64,000 bases of DNA. Origin: Leptasterias polaris (taxonomy: Eukaryota; Echinodermata; Asteroidea; Forcipulatida; Asteriidae). Positions 54,028 to 63,692 of this stretch are shown here, piece by piece (the first letter of the stretch is position 1; every line of letters starts with the position of its first letter). The notes below the pieces were generated by a model that ran no database searches, was not told where the DNA came from, and saw only the letters and a program-made list of their open reading frames with translations. The DNA lies in NCBI GenBank assembly GCA_037783415.1, contig JAZGTN010000037.1, forward strand, positions 248,001-312,000, in the 5' to 3' direction. The position numbers and the translations under genes were made by a program.

Positions 54028-55680
54028 GGTTATACCAATATATAAAAAAGGCTCCAAGCATGACATTGGAAATTATAGACCCATCTCTGTTTTATCAACA
54101 TTTTCGAAATTATTTGAAAAGTTAATTTATACTCGATTGATTTCGTTTATATACAAGAATAACATTTTGACTGAATCGCAGTTTGGATTTAGACGTAACC
54201 GCTCGACTGATTTAGCTACTTCTTATGTTGTTAACAAATTGTGTAATGATCTAGATGTAAATCATTTTTCAGTTGGCATTTTTCTGGATTTATCTAAAGC
54301 ATTTGATACAGTTAACCATGATATCTTGATGCGTAAATTAGAACATTATGGTATCCGAGGAATAGCCCTCGACTTGTTTAAAAGTTACTTATGTGATAGA
54401 TCCCAATATGTTTTGTGTAATTCTGTAAAATCTACAGATCGGCCTATTACTTGTGGTGTACCACAGGGCTCTGTATTGGGTCCCTTATTATTTATCTTGT
54501 ACATTAATGACATCTGCAATACATCAGAAAAAATTACATTTTGTTTATTTGCAGATGACACAAGTTTGTTGTATACTGATAAAAATGTAGACTTAGCTGT
54601 GCAGAACCTTAATCTTGAGCTCCGGGAAATCACTACTTGGCTTTTAGCTAATAAATTATGTATAAATGTTCTCAAATCAAATTATATTATATTTTGTGCT
54701 AGCCAGTACAAGTACACTCAGTCTGTTCCTTTGATTTTAAATAATATCAATCTTGAACAGGTTGAGGGTACTAAATTTCTGGGAATACATATTGATGAGA
54801 ATTTGACTTGGAAGAAACATATTGACACTATAACAGCTAAAATATCAAAAAATATAGGTATAATGAATCGTCTTAAATATTTCCTTCCCAGTAGCATATT
54901 ACTGACCTTGTACAACTCTTTTATATTACCCTATCTTAATTACTCAATTTTAACTTGGGGTAGTCCAACTCCTAAATGTAACAAACTGCTCACTCTCCAG
55001 AAGCGTGCAGTTCGGGTCATTTCTAAAGCTGACTATTGTGATCACTCTGGGCCGCTTTTTGATAATTTAAAACTGTTAAAATTCGTTGACCTTTATCATT
55101 TTAACTTAGGAAAATTTATGTATAAATATATGAATAATGTTTTACCTGCTTGTTTCAACTCTTGTTTTACACTAACCTCGAACATCCATTCCTATTATAC
55201 TCGCAGCACTGCTAGGAAAAATCTTTTTGTTAATTATTGTAGAACCACGTTGTCCAAAAATGGTGTTGTCCAGCGTGGCACTTTATTCTGGAATAGTCTG
55301 GATGACTCTTTTAAATCGTTACGAACTCTTTCTATTTTTACTAAAAAACTAAAAAATCGTTTTTTAAATCAACGCTAAAATACTGTATGTAAATTTTGTA
55401 ATGGAAATAACAACGGCCTTATTTCTGTCTTACACCCGTTATGTCCTGTCTTTTCATGTTTGTCTGTCTTTTTGGTCTGTCCGTCCATAGGCTGGGGAAC
55501 AAAAGCTGTTGCTTCTCCCCGGACCTAGATGTTGCCATTGTTTAAAGTTCACATTTGTTATCACTTTTATAAAATGTATGTGTACTTTCATTTTGACTAT
55601 AATTATTTTAACATTCTGTATTTTTCACTTTGTATTACTGTAGTTTGTGCAACATTGAATAAACGTATTCTGATTGATAA
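54028..55680 (+). mobile_element. 5'-truncated copy of the non-LTR retrotransposon
   Basis: Identity with the 19-22 kb element starts abruptly at ggttatacc (54,028), inside ORF2, and runs through the 3' UTR to gattgat at about 55,677. Such 5' truncation is typical of target-primed reverse transcription. The sequences are almost identical, so both copies are young. No clear target duplication was found. Confidence 0.9.
54029..55378 (+). pseudogene. truncated reverse transcriptase (ORF2 C-terminal part)
   Basis: The frame is open to the normal ORF2 stop and keeps YKKGSKHDIGNYRP, FLDLSKAFDTVNH, GVPQGSVLGPLLF and FADDTSLLY. It lacks the endonuclease. An ATG at 54,023 lies in the flanking DNA and opens the frame by chance, so a roughly 450-aa protein could be read but is not a normal product. 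Confidence 0.88.
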
Positions 55681-56565
55681 TTAGCTAGAAAGTTCTCAAG
55701 AACAGCTACACAACACATACACATGGTGTAACCGCAAACTGAATATACAACGATAAAAGAAGTAAACTCACCCCTGTCTAGTCATGAAACGAAGAAGAGG
55801 CAGAATTGCACAATTGTTTTTGAATCAAAGCAGAGCAAGCCCGGATTCAACCATGGAGGAGGCATGATTCAACCAACCAGTCCACAATTTCAGCCACATC
55901 ATACAGAGCAAAAAGACAGGACCCTGTGGCCACAGCAAATGAAAAAATGTCACTCGTCTTATCCAATGTGTCGTATTACATGCCTTGGGTCTGGCCTTGT
56001 GACTTCTGACCGCTCAATGAAACCACAGACCTCATATGGTAGAAAAAACATATCTCAAATGAGGTACCGCTGTTCGTGAACCTGTAGCATGGATTGCCTG
56101 GCCTATAGCTTTAAAGGATAAACACGTCTGCAGTCTTGATGGCATTTCGATTTGGATGTCAAGTTTGTAGTTAAAGGAACCAATGGCTAAATGGTTGTAT
56201 TGATTTGTTATCTATGCCTCGAACTCGAAGACTTTGAATTGGGGCCGGGTATGTCAATTTTTCTTTAGTTATGATTTTGACTTTTCAGCCATTGTTGATA
56301 CACTGAATTAGGCACTCGGCATATAGGCCATTTTGAGATATGGCCGACACAATGCTACATTAGGTTTGGGTAAATTTGTCTGTATACACCCAAACTGTGT
56401 ACTCCTATAGTGTCCACCGTCGTATCTCATAAAGGCTAATGGTGATGTATCCAAATGGTGCTAGTGGTTTCCGGTGCGTTTCGTCCTCGTATCAGCAGTG
56501 AGGGTTGGGTGCATGAGATATGGGGTTTAATAGGGGGAATGGTGGTCTTCTTCAGGGTTGGAGCA
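55681..56565. other. intergenic stretch
   Basis: No gene or bounded repeat recognised. Confidence 0.35.
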
Positions 56566-56569
56566 CGGG

Positions 56570-57215
56570 GTATCGTAGTCTTGGTTCCAAGACCATGGTG
56601 TTTGCTCGGTACACACAATCAGCAGTACCAACGTTCGGGTATAAACTGTGCACGTTTGTAATGAATAAACATGAGGCTAGGCGCTGTGACTAGTGTTATT
56701 TTCCAGCTCAGGGTGCACCACACTAAATAAGCCAGAATTCATGCGCCAAGCTACTTATCATAATTTGTAAACCCACAACTTATTTTTAATTATAACGTTT
56801 TGGGGGTCATGCAATTAATAGATTTTGTAAATATAAGAATCTATCACAGCCTGGGGGGTTCTGTGCTTCAACTTTTGAGGAGACTTGATAAATTTAGGCG
56901 TTAAAGTTGGCCCTATTTGACCGGGGAAGTGGAAAAGTGCTTCACGAAAACTGGCAGCAAGTCGGTTTTGGAAAAAAACACATTTTCTTTTTTTTTCTTC
57001 TAGGGTATTTTTAAATATTTATCATTTAGCATTGGTTCCTATGGGAGATTATTTAGAGTGGTGCGCCCCTCAACGACAACTGGATCTCAAAATTACAAAG
57101 CGCCCTCTATGTTTATTCAATGTACAGTGTGCGGTGTACATAGATCTGAACGTTGGTTGTGTGTGTGCACGCAAACACCATGGTCTTGGAACCAAGACTA
57201 GCTCATCTATAGTGT
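56570..57215. mobile_element. DNA element with inverted arms of about 110 bp
   Basis: The left arm (gtagtcttggttccaagacc then atggtgtttgctcgg, caacgttcgg, aataaacatgag) and the right arm (its complement: tagcgccctctatgtttatt-like, ccgaacgttgg-like, gcaaacaccatgg, tcttggaaccaagactag) pair over about 110 bases. The tip itself, gtcttggttccaagac, is nearly self-complementary. Non-coding. Confidence 0.65.
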
Positions 57216-57326
57216 GTTACCTTCAATCTATATGAGAGTAAATGAAATAAATTAAAATAACTGTAAATTATTCATTGAAGTGGATGATTGGCATCTGCTG
57301 GGTGTCGACCACGACCCATCACTGCG

Positions 57327-57334
57327 TATATAAA
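57327..57334 (+). promoter_or_regulatory. TATA box of the C-type lectin gene
   Basis: TATATAAA lies 62 bases before the start codon. A start site near the tcttcaacac run (about 57,354) would be at the standard distance and give a 5' UTR of about 35 bases. Confidence 0.7.
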
Positions 57335-57388
57335 CACACATAATGCCTGCTCTTCAACACAACTCGACAGCCTCTTCTCAATCACACA

Positions 57389-58123
57389 ATGGCAAGAGAA
57401 AGATTCCTCGTTTGGCTTTTCGCCCTCAAGTTACTGCTGTCCCCTTGTGTTCTGGCCAACCAATGCCCGCCTGATTGGAAACGAGTCGGCAAGGCTTGTT
57501 ATCGTCTGATAGAAACGAAAGAGACTTGGGATGGTGCAGCAGTGAAGTGCCGTAATTTAGGTGGTAGCTTAGCTGTACCTGACTCCATGGCAGAGCTAGA
57601 TGATATTTGGGGGATGGTCAATAGCTGGAATGCGTCTTCACATTCAGTTGATGTCTGGATCGGTTGTCGTGAGGGTGAAGATGGTGATGAGGGCTGTGTT
57701 GAGTATGATAACACCAATGGTAATTTTGCCCGCTGGGACACTGATGGAGCGTCCAACGACGACTGCGCAGTGATTAAAGGTAATGAGGGTCGGTGGTTTG
57801 TCGAAAAATGCAACAACCTTAACCACGCCATCTGTGAGACCCCACAGTCACAGGACGTTGACGTGCCTACATACTGCGCCATAACCGATGATGGAGGCCG
57901 CATCTTGAGCCACTGTCTGACCTGTCATCTCATCAGGGAGATACCGATCAAGGGTGTCATCGCGTGCGGGTCGGCGTGCCGTCAGGAGCCCTTTTGCCGC
58001 TCTTTCAACGTCGTAATCCGCGGAGACAAGAAGGTATGTCAATTGAACGACAAGAGACGCCACGAGGTGGGAAGAGAATATTTCGTGCAAGAAGAAAACT
58101 GCTTCTATTTCGAGGGGAATTAA
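57389..58123 (+). CDS. secreted C-type lectin-like protein with a PAN/apple-like C-terminal domain, 244 aa
   Basis: The ATG (cacacaATGG) lies just downstream of a TATA box and opens a 244-codon single-exon frame. Residues 1-23 are a signal peptide (cleavage likely after VLA). Residues 26-150 are a C-type lectin domain: C26/C37, C54/C149 and C126/C141 fit the long-form disulphides, WIG is at 90-92, and C93/C103 may be an extra bond. The usual calcium and sugar motifs are altered: EPN or QPD is replaced at TDGASNDD (118-125) and WND by W136-F-V, so calcium-dependent sugar binding is doubtful. N81-A-S is a possible N-glycosylation site. Residues 160-244 hold eight cysteines with CGSACRQEPFCRSFN and CQLN, like a PAN/apple module. 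Such invertebrate proteins often serve in immunity or cell adhesion; the role here is inference. Confidence 0.85.
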   Translation: MARERFLVWLFALKLLLSPCVLANQCPPDWKRVGKACYRLIETKETWDGAAVKCRNLGGSLAVPDSMAELDDIWGMVNSWNASSHSVDVWIGCREGEDGDEGCVEYDNTNGNFARWDTDGASNDDCAVIKGNEGRWFVEKCNNLNHAICETPQSQDVDVPTYCAITDDGGRILSHCLTCHLIREIPIKGVIACGSACRQEPFCRSFNVVIRGDKKVCQLNDKRRHEVGREYFVQEENCFYFEGN

Positions 58124-58590
58124 ACACTCAACTCGCTCCGATGAGTGAATCGAAACATTTCGCAGAATCTCGGTAAAGACAGAGCACAGAATTAGGATTG
58201 ACACTTAGTATTTCAGGCAAACTTAATCCACACGATATTGACGACACTGCCGAACAGAGACGAAAACCTATTTCATTCGGGTCGGTCACATTGCATTGCA
58301 TTATTTCGGAATAATTTGTTTCCGTCTTCAATTTTACGTACTCTTTATACCACAGAACTCTGCGCTTCTGTAGCGCCTTGTAACTGATAGAGATTTGACC
58401 AGTTGCCAACCTTACACCTTGTTGCAATAGATAGGTTACGATATTTGATAGCTATCAAATGAAACCATTGGGTTTGTAAGATCTGTCTTCATCCTTACGG
58501 AAGACAGGGGACCAGTCTACGTACACGTACCCCTTGCTTTATTTACGCCAATGGGTAGTCAAGATGTTTAAATAGAAAACAAAACCTGAC
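58124..58590. other. 3' region of the lectin gene
   Basis: No canonical AATAAA was seen close to the stop; the end of the transcript is unlocated. Confidence 0.35.
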
Positions 58591-58599
58591 AAGTGTGTA

Positions 58600-59190
58600 A
58601 ACACCTGCAATCGTGGACCTCCTATTGTCCCTCTTTTGTTTATACTCTACTTTTTGCAACAGCTCCCATTGGTTTTGTACACGTTTTCCAACTGGGGACC
58701 TTCACCGAACCGGGGACCCTATTGTCCTCTTTTATTATAGGTCCCCGGTTTGAATGTGTAAACAAACTCAAAAACACTCTCACACACACACACACACCCT
58801 CAGCCGTACAAATCCGGTTTGTGGGGTACTGCTATTGTTGTTCTATTATTCCCTTTTCTGAAGAATTCCCTTGTGGGGCCCAATTGTTCCTATTGAAATT
58901 ACCTATTCCTCAACACTGTAAATAACTCTTTGTGAAAGTGTGAAAGTCCACATAGTGTTTCAAAACCCTGCTTCGTGTGGACCTCTTTTGTTCTCAGGTC
59001 CACACTTCGTATGTAATGTTTACGCACATTCCTTTGTTCTATACACGGAAAATCATATTCCTCAACACTGTAAATAACACTGTGTGGACGTGTGTAAGTC
59101 CACATGAGTTTTTCAAGTTCCTACATTATGTGGACCTCTTTTGTTCTCAGGTCCACACTTCGTATGTAGCGTTAAAACACACAAAGACAC
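58600..59190. repeat. tandem repeat of about 140 bp with gtggacc/ggtccac hairpins
   Basis: Two good units share 'cctcaacactgtaaataac', 'gtggacctcttttgttctca' and ggtccacacttcgtatgta (units near 58,908-59,015 and 59,057-59,168). A diverged unit with gggacc and ggtcccc lies upstream (58,610-58,760). A (ca)n run lies at about 58,780-58,797. Confidence 0.65.
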
Positions 59191-59649
59191 TCAAAGGTGC
59201 TTGAGGTGGAAGTGAGATTCAAATTAATAATTCTTTTAAAATTGTCAAATGCGTTTGGAACTTTTCACAGTCTACAATAATATCCTTCAATCCAATTAAC
59301 GATGCATGGTTTTTATTGGTAAGTTCCAACCTAATGACCCAACTGCACTTTGCTTCAAGGCCGCGCTCATTTTATGATGGCTAATTTCAGCCCTGCACCA
59401 GTCGTTTGTATTGATGTTCCCGTCGTTTGATAATACCAGCAATGAACCATTTAATAGGTGCATTGTCTATAGCCACCCCAATCACTCCAAAGCGAAACAC
59501 TGCATCATGCGCCAAAATGCACACCGCTCATTATACCTTATTATAACAATTAATATTTTTTATGATGATACTGACAAAACAACAATGAGCAAATGACACC
59601 AGTATACTGGCCTTTTATTAAGTAATTTTTTTTTATGGAGCTATTTGAT

Positions 59650-59785
59650 CTCCAAATTCTGAGCAATTGAGCAGGAATCCAGTCACATGTCAAATGGTAT
59701 TGGGCTGCTATCTATTTCCAGTGTTAAAATTGCCAAAATGTAAGCAAGTTTTGGTGCTTGAGCAGCTTTGTTGGATTGGGTCTAA
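59650..59785. repeat. MITE-like repeat family B copy
   Basis: gagcaggaatccagtcacat, gtaagcaagttttggtgctt and gagcagctttgttggattgg match the family. Confidence 0.5.
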
Positions 59786-59894
59786 GTACATTGATCCCTG
59801 TTAAATCACTTTTATAAAGGTCAAAGCACTACTTCATTTTTATTAGGGCCCATGCTTACAACCTGTTTTTCATAGGGGTTCCTCTATAATTTGC

Positions 59895-60262
59895 CTCCTT
59901 CGAAGTAATTGGTAATTATTACTCCAAAACTTAACTACAATAAAACGTACTTGGTAAAGAGTATTGGAGAGCTGTTGACACTAAAACAAAATGTTAGAAA
60001 CGCCATACCCTTTGAAGTATTTAGTTTTAGAGAAAGAGGTATTTTTTCACCCCCAAATTTGAATCTTAGAAAGGCTGCAGGTATGAAGCACACAATTCTG
60101 TGCAACAAGGGTGATTTTTCTTCGTTCAATCTTTTCTTGCAATTTTGATAACCAGTTGAGCCCACATTTCCACAGGTTTGTTATTTTGTGCGTATGTTGG
60201 GATACACTAAGTGAGGATACTGGTCCTTGACTGTTACCAAAGTATATCCTACCTTTATAAAA
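59895..60262. repeat. MITE family A, variant 2 copy
   Basis: It aligns with 16,835-17,215 throughout: tggagagctgttgacac, ccctttgaagta, tttccacaggtttgttattt and ggatactggtcct. Confidence 0.6.
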
Positions 60263-61595
60263 AAAAACTTACAGTGTACTTTTGATATAATTTGTGAACA
60301 CTGGTAATAAATGAACTTAACTGAACTGAGTCCTTAAAAAAATATTAACAAAACATCAACATTTACCTGTTACTTGAAGTCACTTATTGTTCGTTCTCTT
60401 ATAAGTTTTGCTTCTGAATTTGGAATAAGCTTATTATTCAATTGAAAAAGTCACAAAAGGGATGAAAATAAGCAGTAGCAAAATATACATTTTTGTTTTT
60501 GATCCATTGATCTATTTAATAAATAATGCATTCTTTCATTTTGAGTCTCCTTTCCCTTCTAGTTTTAGGGATAGCCAAAAGTAGCCTGATATTTTGAACA
60601 ATAAATTGCTTTATATAAACACAGGTGTCTTGCAAACTATATCTCCAATTTTTCGGCAGCTTCGGAGACTATAGAGGGTTAGGTCATACAAGAGATAGAC
60701 ATTCGCTTTAGTAAATTGGAAACAAAATGATTATTGCAGTGACTGTTGAAAAATATTTGACTGAGAATGATCCTTGCTTATATAAGGAATAAAGTCCGAA
60801 TTGATTCAAGACTACACATACATTGTCTGAAACTATTTGTTGAGCGACTCCTAGAATGGCCCAGTCATCATGAAGGTCACAATGAATGTAATCGCTTGGC
60901 AGCATACTGATAGGATATTAACATGACAATTCAACTGTTATAATAATGCATTTGTTATGCTAATATCAAGTTCATGACTTTTATCAAACAATTGTCCATA
61001 CCTTTACTACATGAAAAATTGACCAAAATGGAGAATTAAAACAAATCATTTAATTAAGTCACGTGGCATTTTTTCGAAATTCTTTAGAAACCAATATTCC
61101 ACAATTCCACTTGTTATCTGGGTTATTTGCGAGGTAAATCGTTCTTAATTTGATACTTTTCGTGCCAAACTTCTGATACCATGGGTGGAAATGCCATTCA
61201 GCAACCATCACATAAATATGACTCTGGGCTAGCATGAGTTGGCTGGTCCGGAGGGTGCAAGTTCGACCAAAAAAGACAAAAAACATAAAAGCAAATTCGC
61301 TGTCCACGGCACATAACGTGCACGTGGGCAGTGATAACCAAACTGCACTCCTACCTTTCGACCAGTTTTTTCTCCCTGTTGGTAAGTTAACTGAATCTTA
61401 GATTTTCTGCAAGGTTGGTGCAGCCTCCGTCAGGCTCATTTGGGGCTCGATGTGGGGGCACCGTGCCTTCATTGTACTTGGAATCTCGGCAATTCTTCAG
61501 AGGATTTATTTATTTATTTATTTTTAATTTTTTTTCAATATAAATGAAGAACAAAAAATGAAGGACAAAATATCTAATCTCCATTCACCTCAGTC
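60263..61595. other. intergenic stretch
   Basis: No gene recognised. A segment around 61,440-61,505 resembles one around 7,425-7,515. Confidence 0.3.
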
Positions 61596-61599
61596 AACC

Positions 61600-61805
61600 A
61601 TCATAACGTCTGAAGCACAGAGACTTGCTGCTAAGCACATTCAAAAATATTGCTTAGCAGAAACATGTTACCAAACAATTCCCTTCCCATAAAGTTGACA
61701 TTGTCGGGATATGGTGCCCGTCTATTTTTTTTATTATTTTTTTTTAACTTAGCAAATTTGCTAAGCAGTGCTTTCTGCTAAGCAATTTTATTAAATTGGG
61801 CCCTG
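61600..61805. repeat. MITE-like repeat family B copy with inverted tgctaagcaa motifs
   Basis: ttgctgctaagcacattc, attgcttagcagaaac, then tgctaagcagtgctttctgc and 'aattttattaaattgggccc' fit the family. Confidence 0.5.
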
Positions 61806-62221
61806 ATGGTGGCAACTTAACAACTTAATCTTGGTTTCCATTTCTGGAGTAGATGTCCCGTGTGTTTTGTGTTGTGCTGATGGGATCCATTTTACTCCCG
61901 GTATGTTTTAATCAATATATGGGGCCCATGTCGTGGTTTGAAAACGGGGGCGTTGCAACCAAAGCCCCCGCCCCCGGCTCCCTCTGTCTCCACTTTATGA
62001 ATAATTATTGATAATAATAAACAATGAATTTACATTATTATGATGATGATCATTCGTCGCGGCATTTTGATCAACTCGTGCACACTCAACTTGAATTCTA
62101 CAGGATTTGTTTGCAACTTTTCAACTGTCCAATTTCAAAGAGCTGCCTACTAGCTAAAAAAGTGCTAAATAATTTCTGCTCCTGAAAAAAAAAAAAAAAG
62201 TTCGAGAATCAGTCTTGACAT

Positions 62222-62449
62222 AGACTTGTTGACAAGTCGTTAATGATGGTCGCGGTGAGTCGAGTCGCGTGTGGTGTTGTAGCCTAATAAAGAATGCTCT
62301 CGCGAGATCACTGCTCTCGCGCGAAGTTGCTGGCTGCTGACCAGTCTTGAGGGCAGTAATCTCGCACAGAGCAGCCCTCTCGCGGGATATTGCGAGAAAG
62401 CCGTTCCGCTATCACCGCGACAGACATTTAACGACTTGTCCACAAGTCT
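62222..62449. mobile_element. Mutator-like MITE, copy 2, perfect 11-bp target duplication
   Basis: The ends AGACTTGTTGACAAGTCGTT and aacgacttgtccacaagtct, with inner gtcgcggtga and tcaccgcgac, are inverted repeats enclosing 228 bp. AGTCTTGACAT occurs at 62,211-62,221 and again at 62,450-62,460. Duplications of 9-11 bp are typical of Mutator-like elements. Confidence 0.82.
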
Positions 62450-62526
62450 AGTCTTGACATAATACTTTGGTTGGTAACCTTATACTACTTTTATAAACAA
62501 CATTGTATTGTGTTGTATAGCTTGTT

Positions 62527-62576
62527 TTAAAGTGTAAAAGTTCCAATTCTATTGAATTTGGACTTTTACACTTTAA
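62527..62576. repeat. 50-bp near-perfect hairpin
   Basis: Arms aaagtgtaaaagttccaatt and its near complement ending ggacttttacacttt flank a short loop. It is bordered by ttttaa and ttaaat, so it may be a minimal remnant of a TTAA-flanked element. Confidence 0.7.
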
Positions 62577-62667
62577 ATCATAGGGCAAAGACTGCACAGT
62601 TGAATGACTATGACCGATCAAACCATGAAGCTATAATTATCACACATCCTTGGTGCACATGTACATT

Positions 62668-62735
62668 GTAAATCTTGCTTGAGGAAAGACTACAATGTAT
62701 TTTGTTAAATCTTGCTTGAGGAAAGACTAAAATGT
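62668..62735 (+). repeat. tandem duplication just upstream of DCPS
   Basis: The word aaatcttgcttgaggaaaga followed by ctacaatgtattt/ctaaaatgtgttt occurs twice, about 38 bases apart, 65-130 bases before the DCPS start codon. Confidence 0.8.
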
Positions 62736-62799
62736 GTTTTATTCCGAAGAAATTACCAACCATATAAAACCCATCGAGTTGGGGTAGATATAATTCAAA

Positions 62800-63166
62800 A
62801 TGGCTGCGCCCACAGAGGAAGTCAAGTCGAAGCTCACAACAAACAGCACTTCTGAAGAACCTGTCTCTAAAAAACAGAAGACAGACAACGATGGGAATGG
62901 GGATAACGCAACCAAAATACTTGACAATTTCCGAGGATTTCACGTATCAAAAATCATCTCGGAAGATGCAAAAAATAAGAGCGTGTGTTTGCACGGGAAG
63001 TTCGAGGGCAGTGACGAGTGTGCGGTTGTGCTGTTGGAGAGGACACCATTTCGAGAGCAGGAACTGACTTCACTTCTCTCTGTTGATACGAGGTTGACGC
63101 TGAATCTGCAGAATGATATTTACAGTGTTTATGTCGGCCAACCTGATCAAAAATCATGCACAAATG
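62800..63166 (+). CDS. DCPS: scavenger mRNA-decapping enzyme DcpS, first coding exon
   Basis: The ATG (ttcaaaATGG) opens 122 codons plus one base, ending at a donor (ATG/gttagt at 63,167). The N-terminus is polar and holds a short basic patch KKQK (24-27), where the human protein has its nuclear signal. Then comes the DcpS N-terminal domain: FHVSKIISEDAKNKSVCLHG, VVLLERTPF, LTLNLQNDIYSVYV. DcpS hydrolyses residual cap structures after 3'-5' mRNA decay. The HIT-type catalytic domain lies in later exons outside the window. The intron is in phase 1. Confidence 0.88.
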
Positions 63167-63692
63167 GTTAGTTGAATGGTAATGCAAATCTCAATAGCGG
63201 TAGTAGTATTGCTATTACACGCAGGCATGGATTCTGATAAGTCTGATGTAGCCCGGCCCCACAAGGATTCAGCTAGCCTTGGCCACACAAGTGGGACTAG
63301 GATTCATGGAACTAGTAAATTACATGGATACCACGGAGGTCAAGACCTCTGTTGTCGATGTCCTACTCCTAGCCCCATGGGAGGGAGTCCAGCAAACTGG
63401 CACTATTTTGGGGCTACTTTTGCCCTAGCCCCATTTATAAGTGCCAATACTCTGGACTTACTTCCTCCGATCCTTGGCCCTACGCCCATGTGTACCTCCA
63501 GGAGGTGGGATAATTTTTCGAATATCAACTCGTGTTTTTATGCCGAGATTTTTTCCCCAGTTGTCACTCATTGTATCCGATTTGTGGACAGCACATTAAA
63601 ACGCCATTGTGCGCGCTCGTTTTGGTGTAATTTTGAAGAACTTCTGAGGCGTTACTGCCACCGATTTGACTGCCCAGCATCCATGTTGTTTG
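63167..63692 (+). other. start of DCPS intron 1
   Basis: Intron sequence; an overlapping open frame has no recognisable domain. Confidence 0.45.

Noticed and set aside
54023..54028. A genuine start codon for the 451-aa RT frame
   Set aside because: The ATG lies in the flanking DNA of a 5'-truncated retrotransposon.
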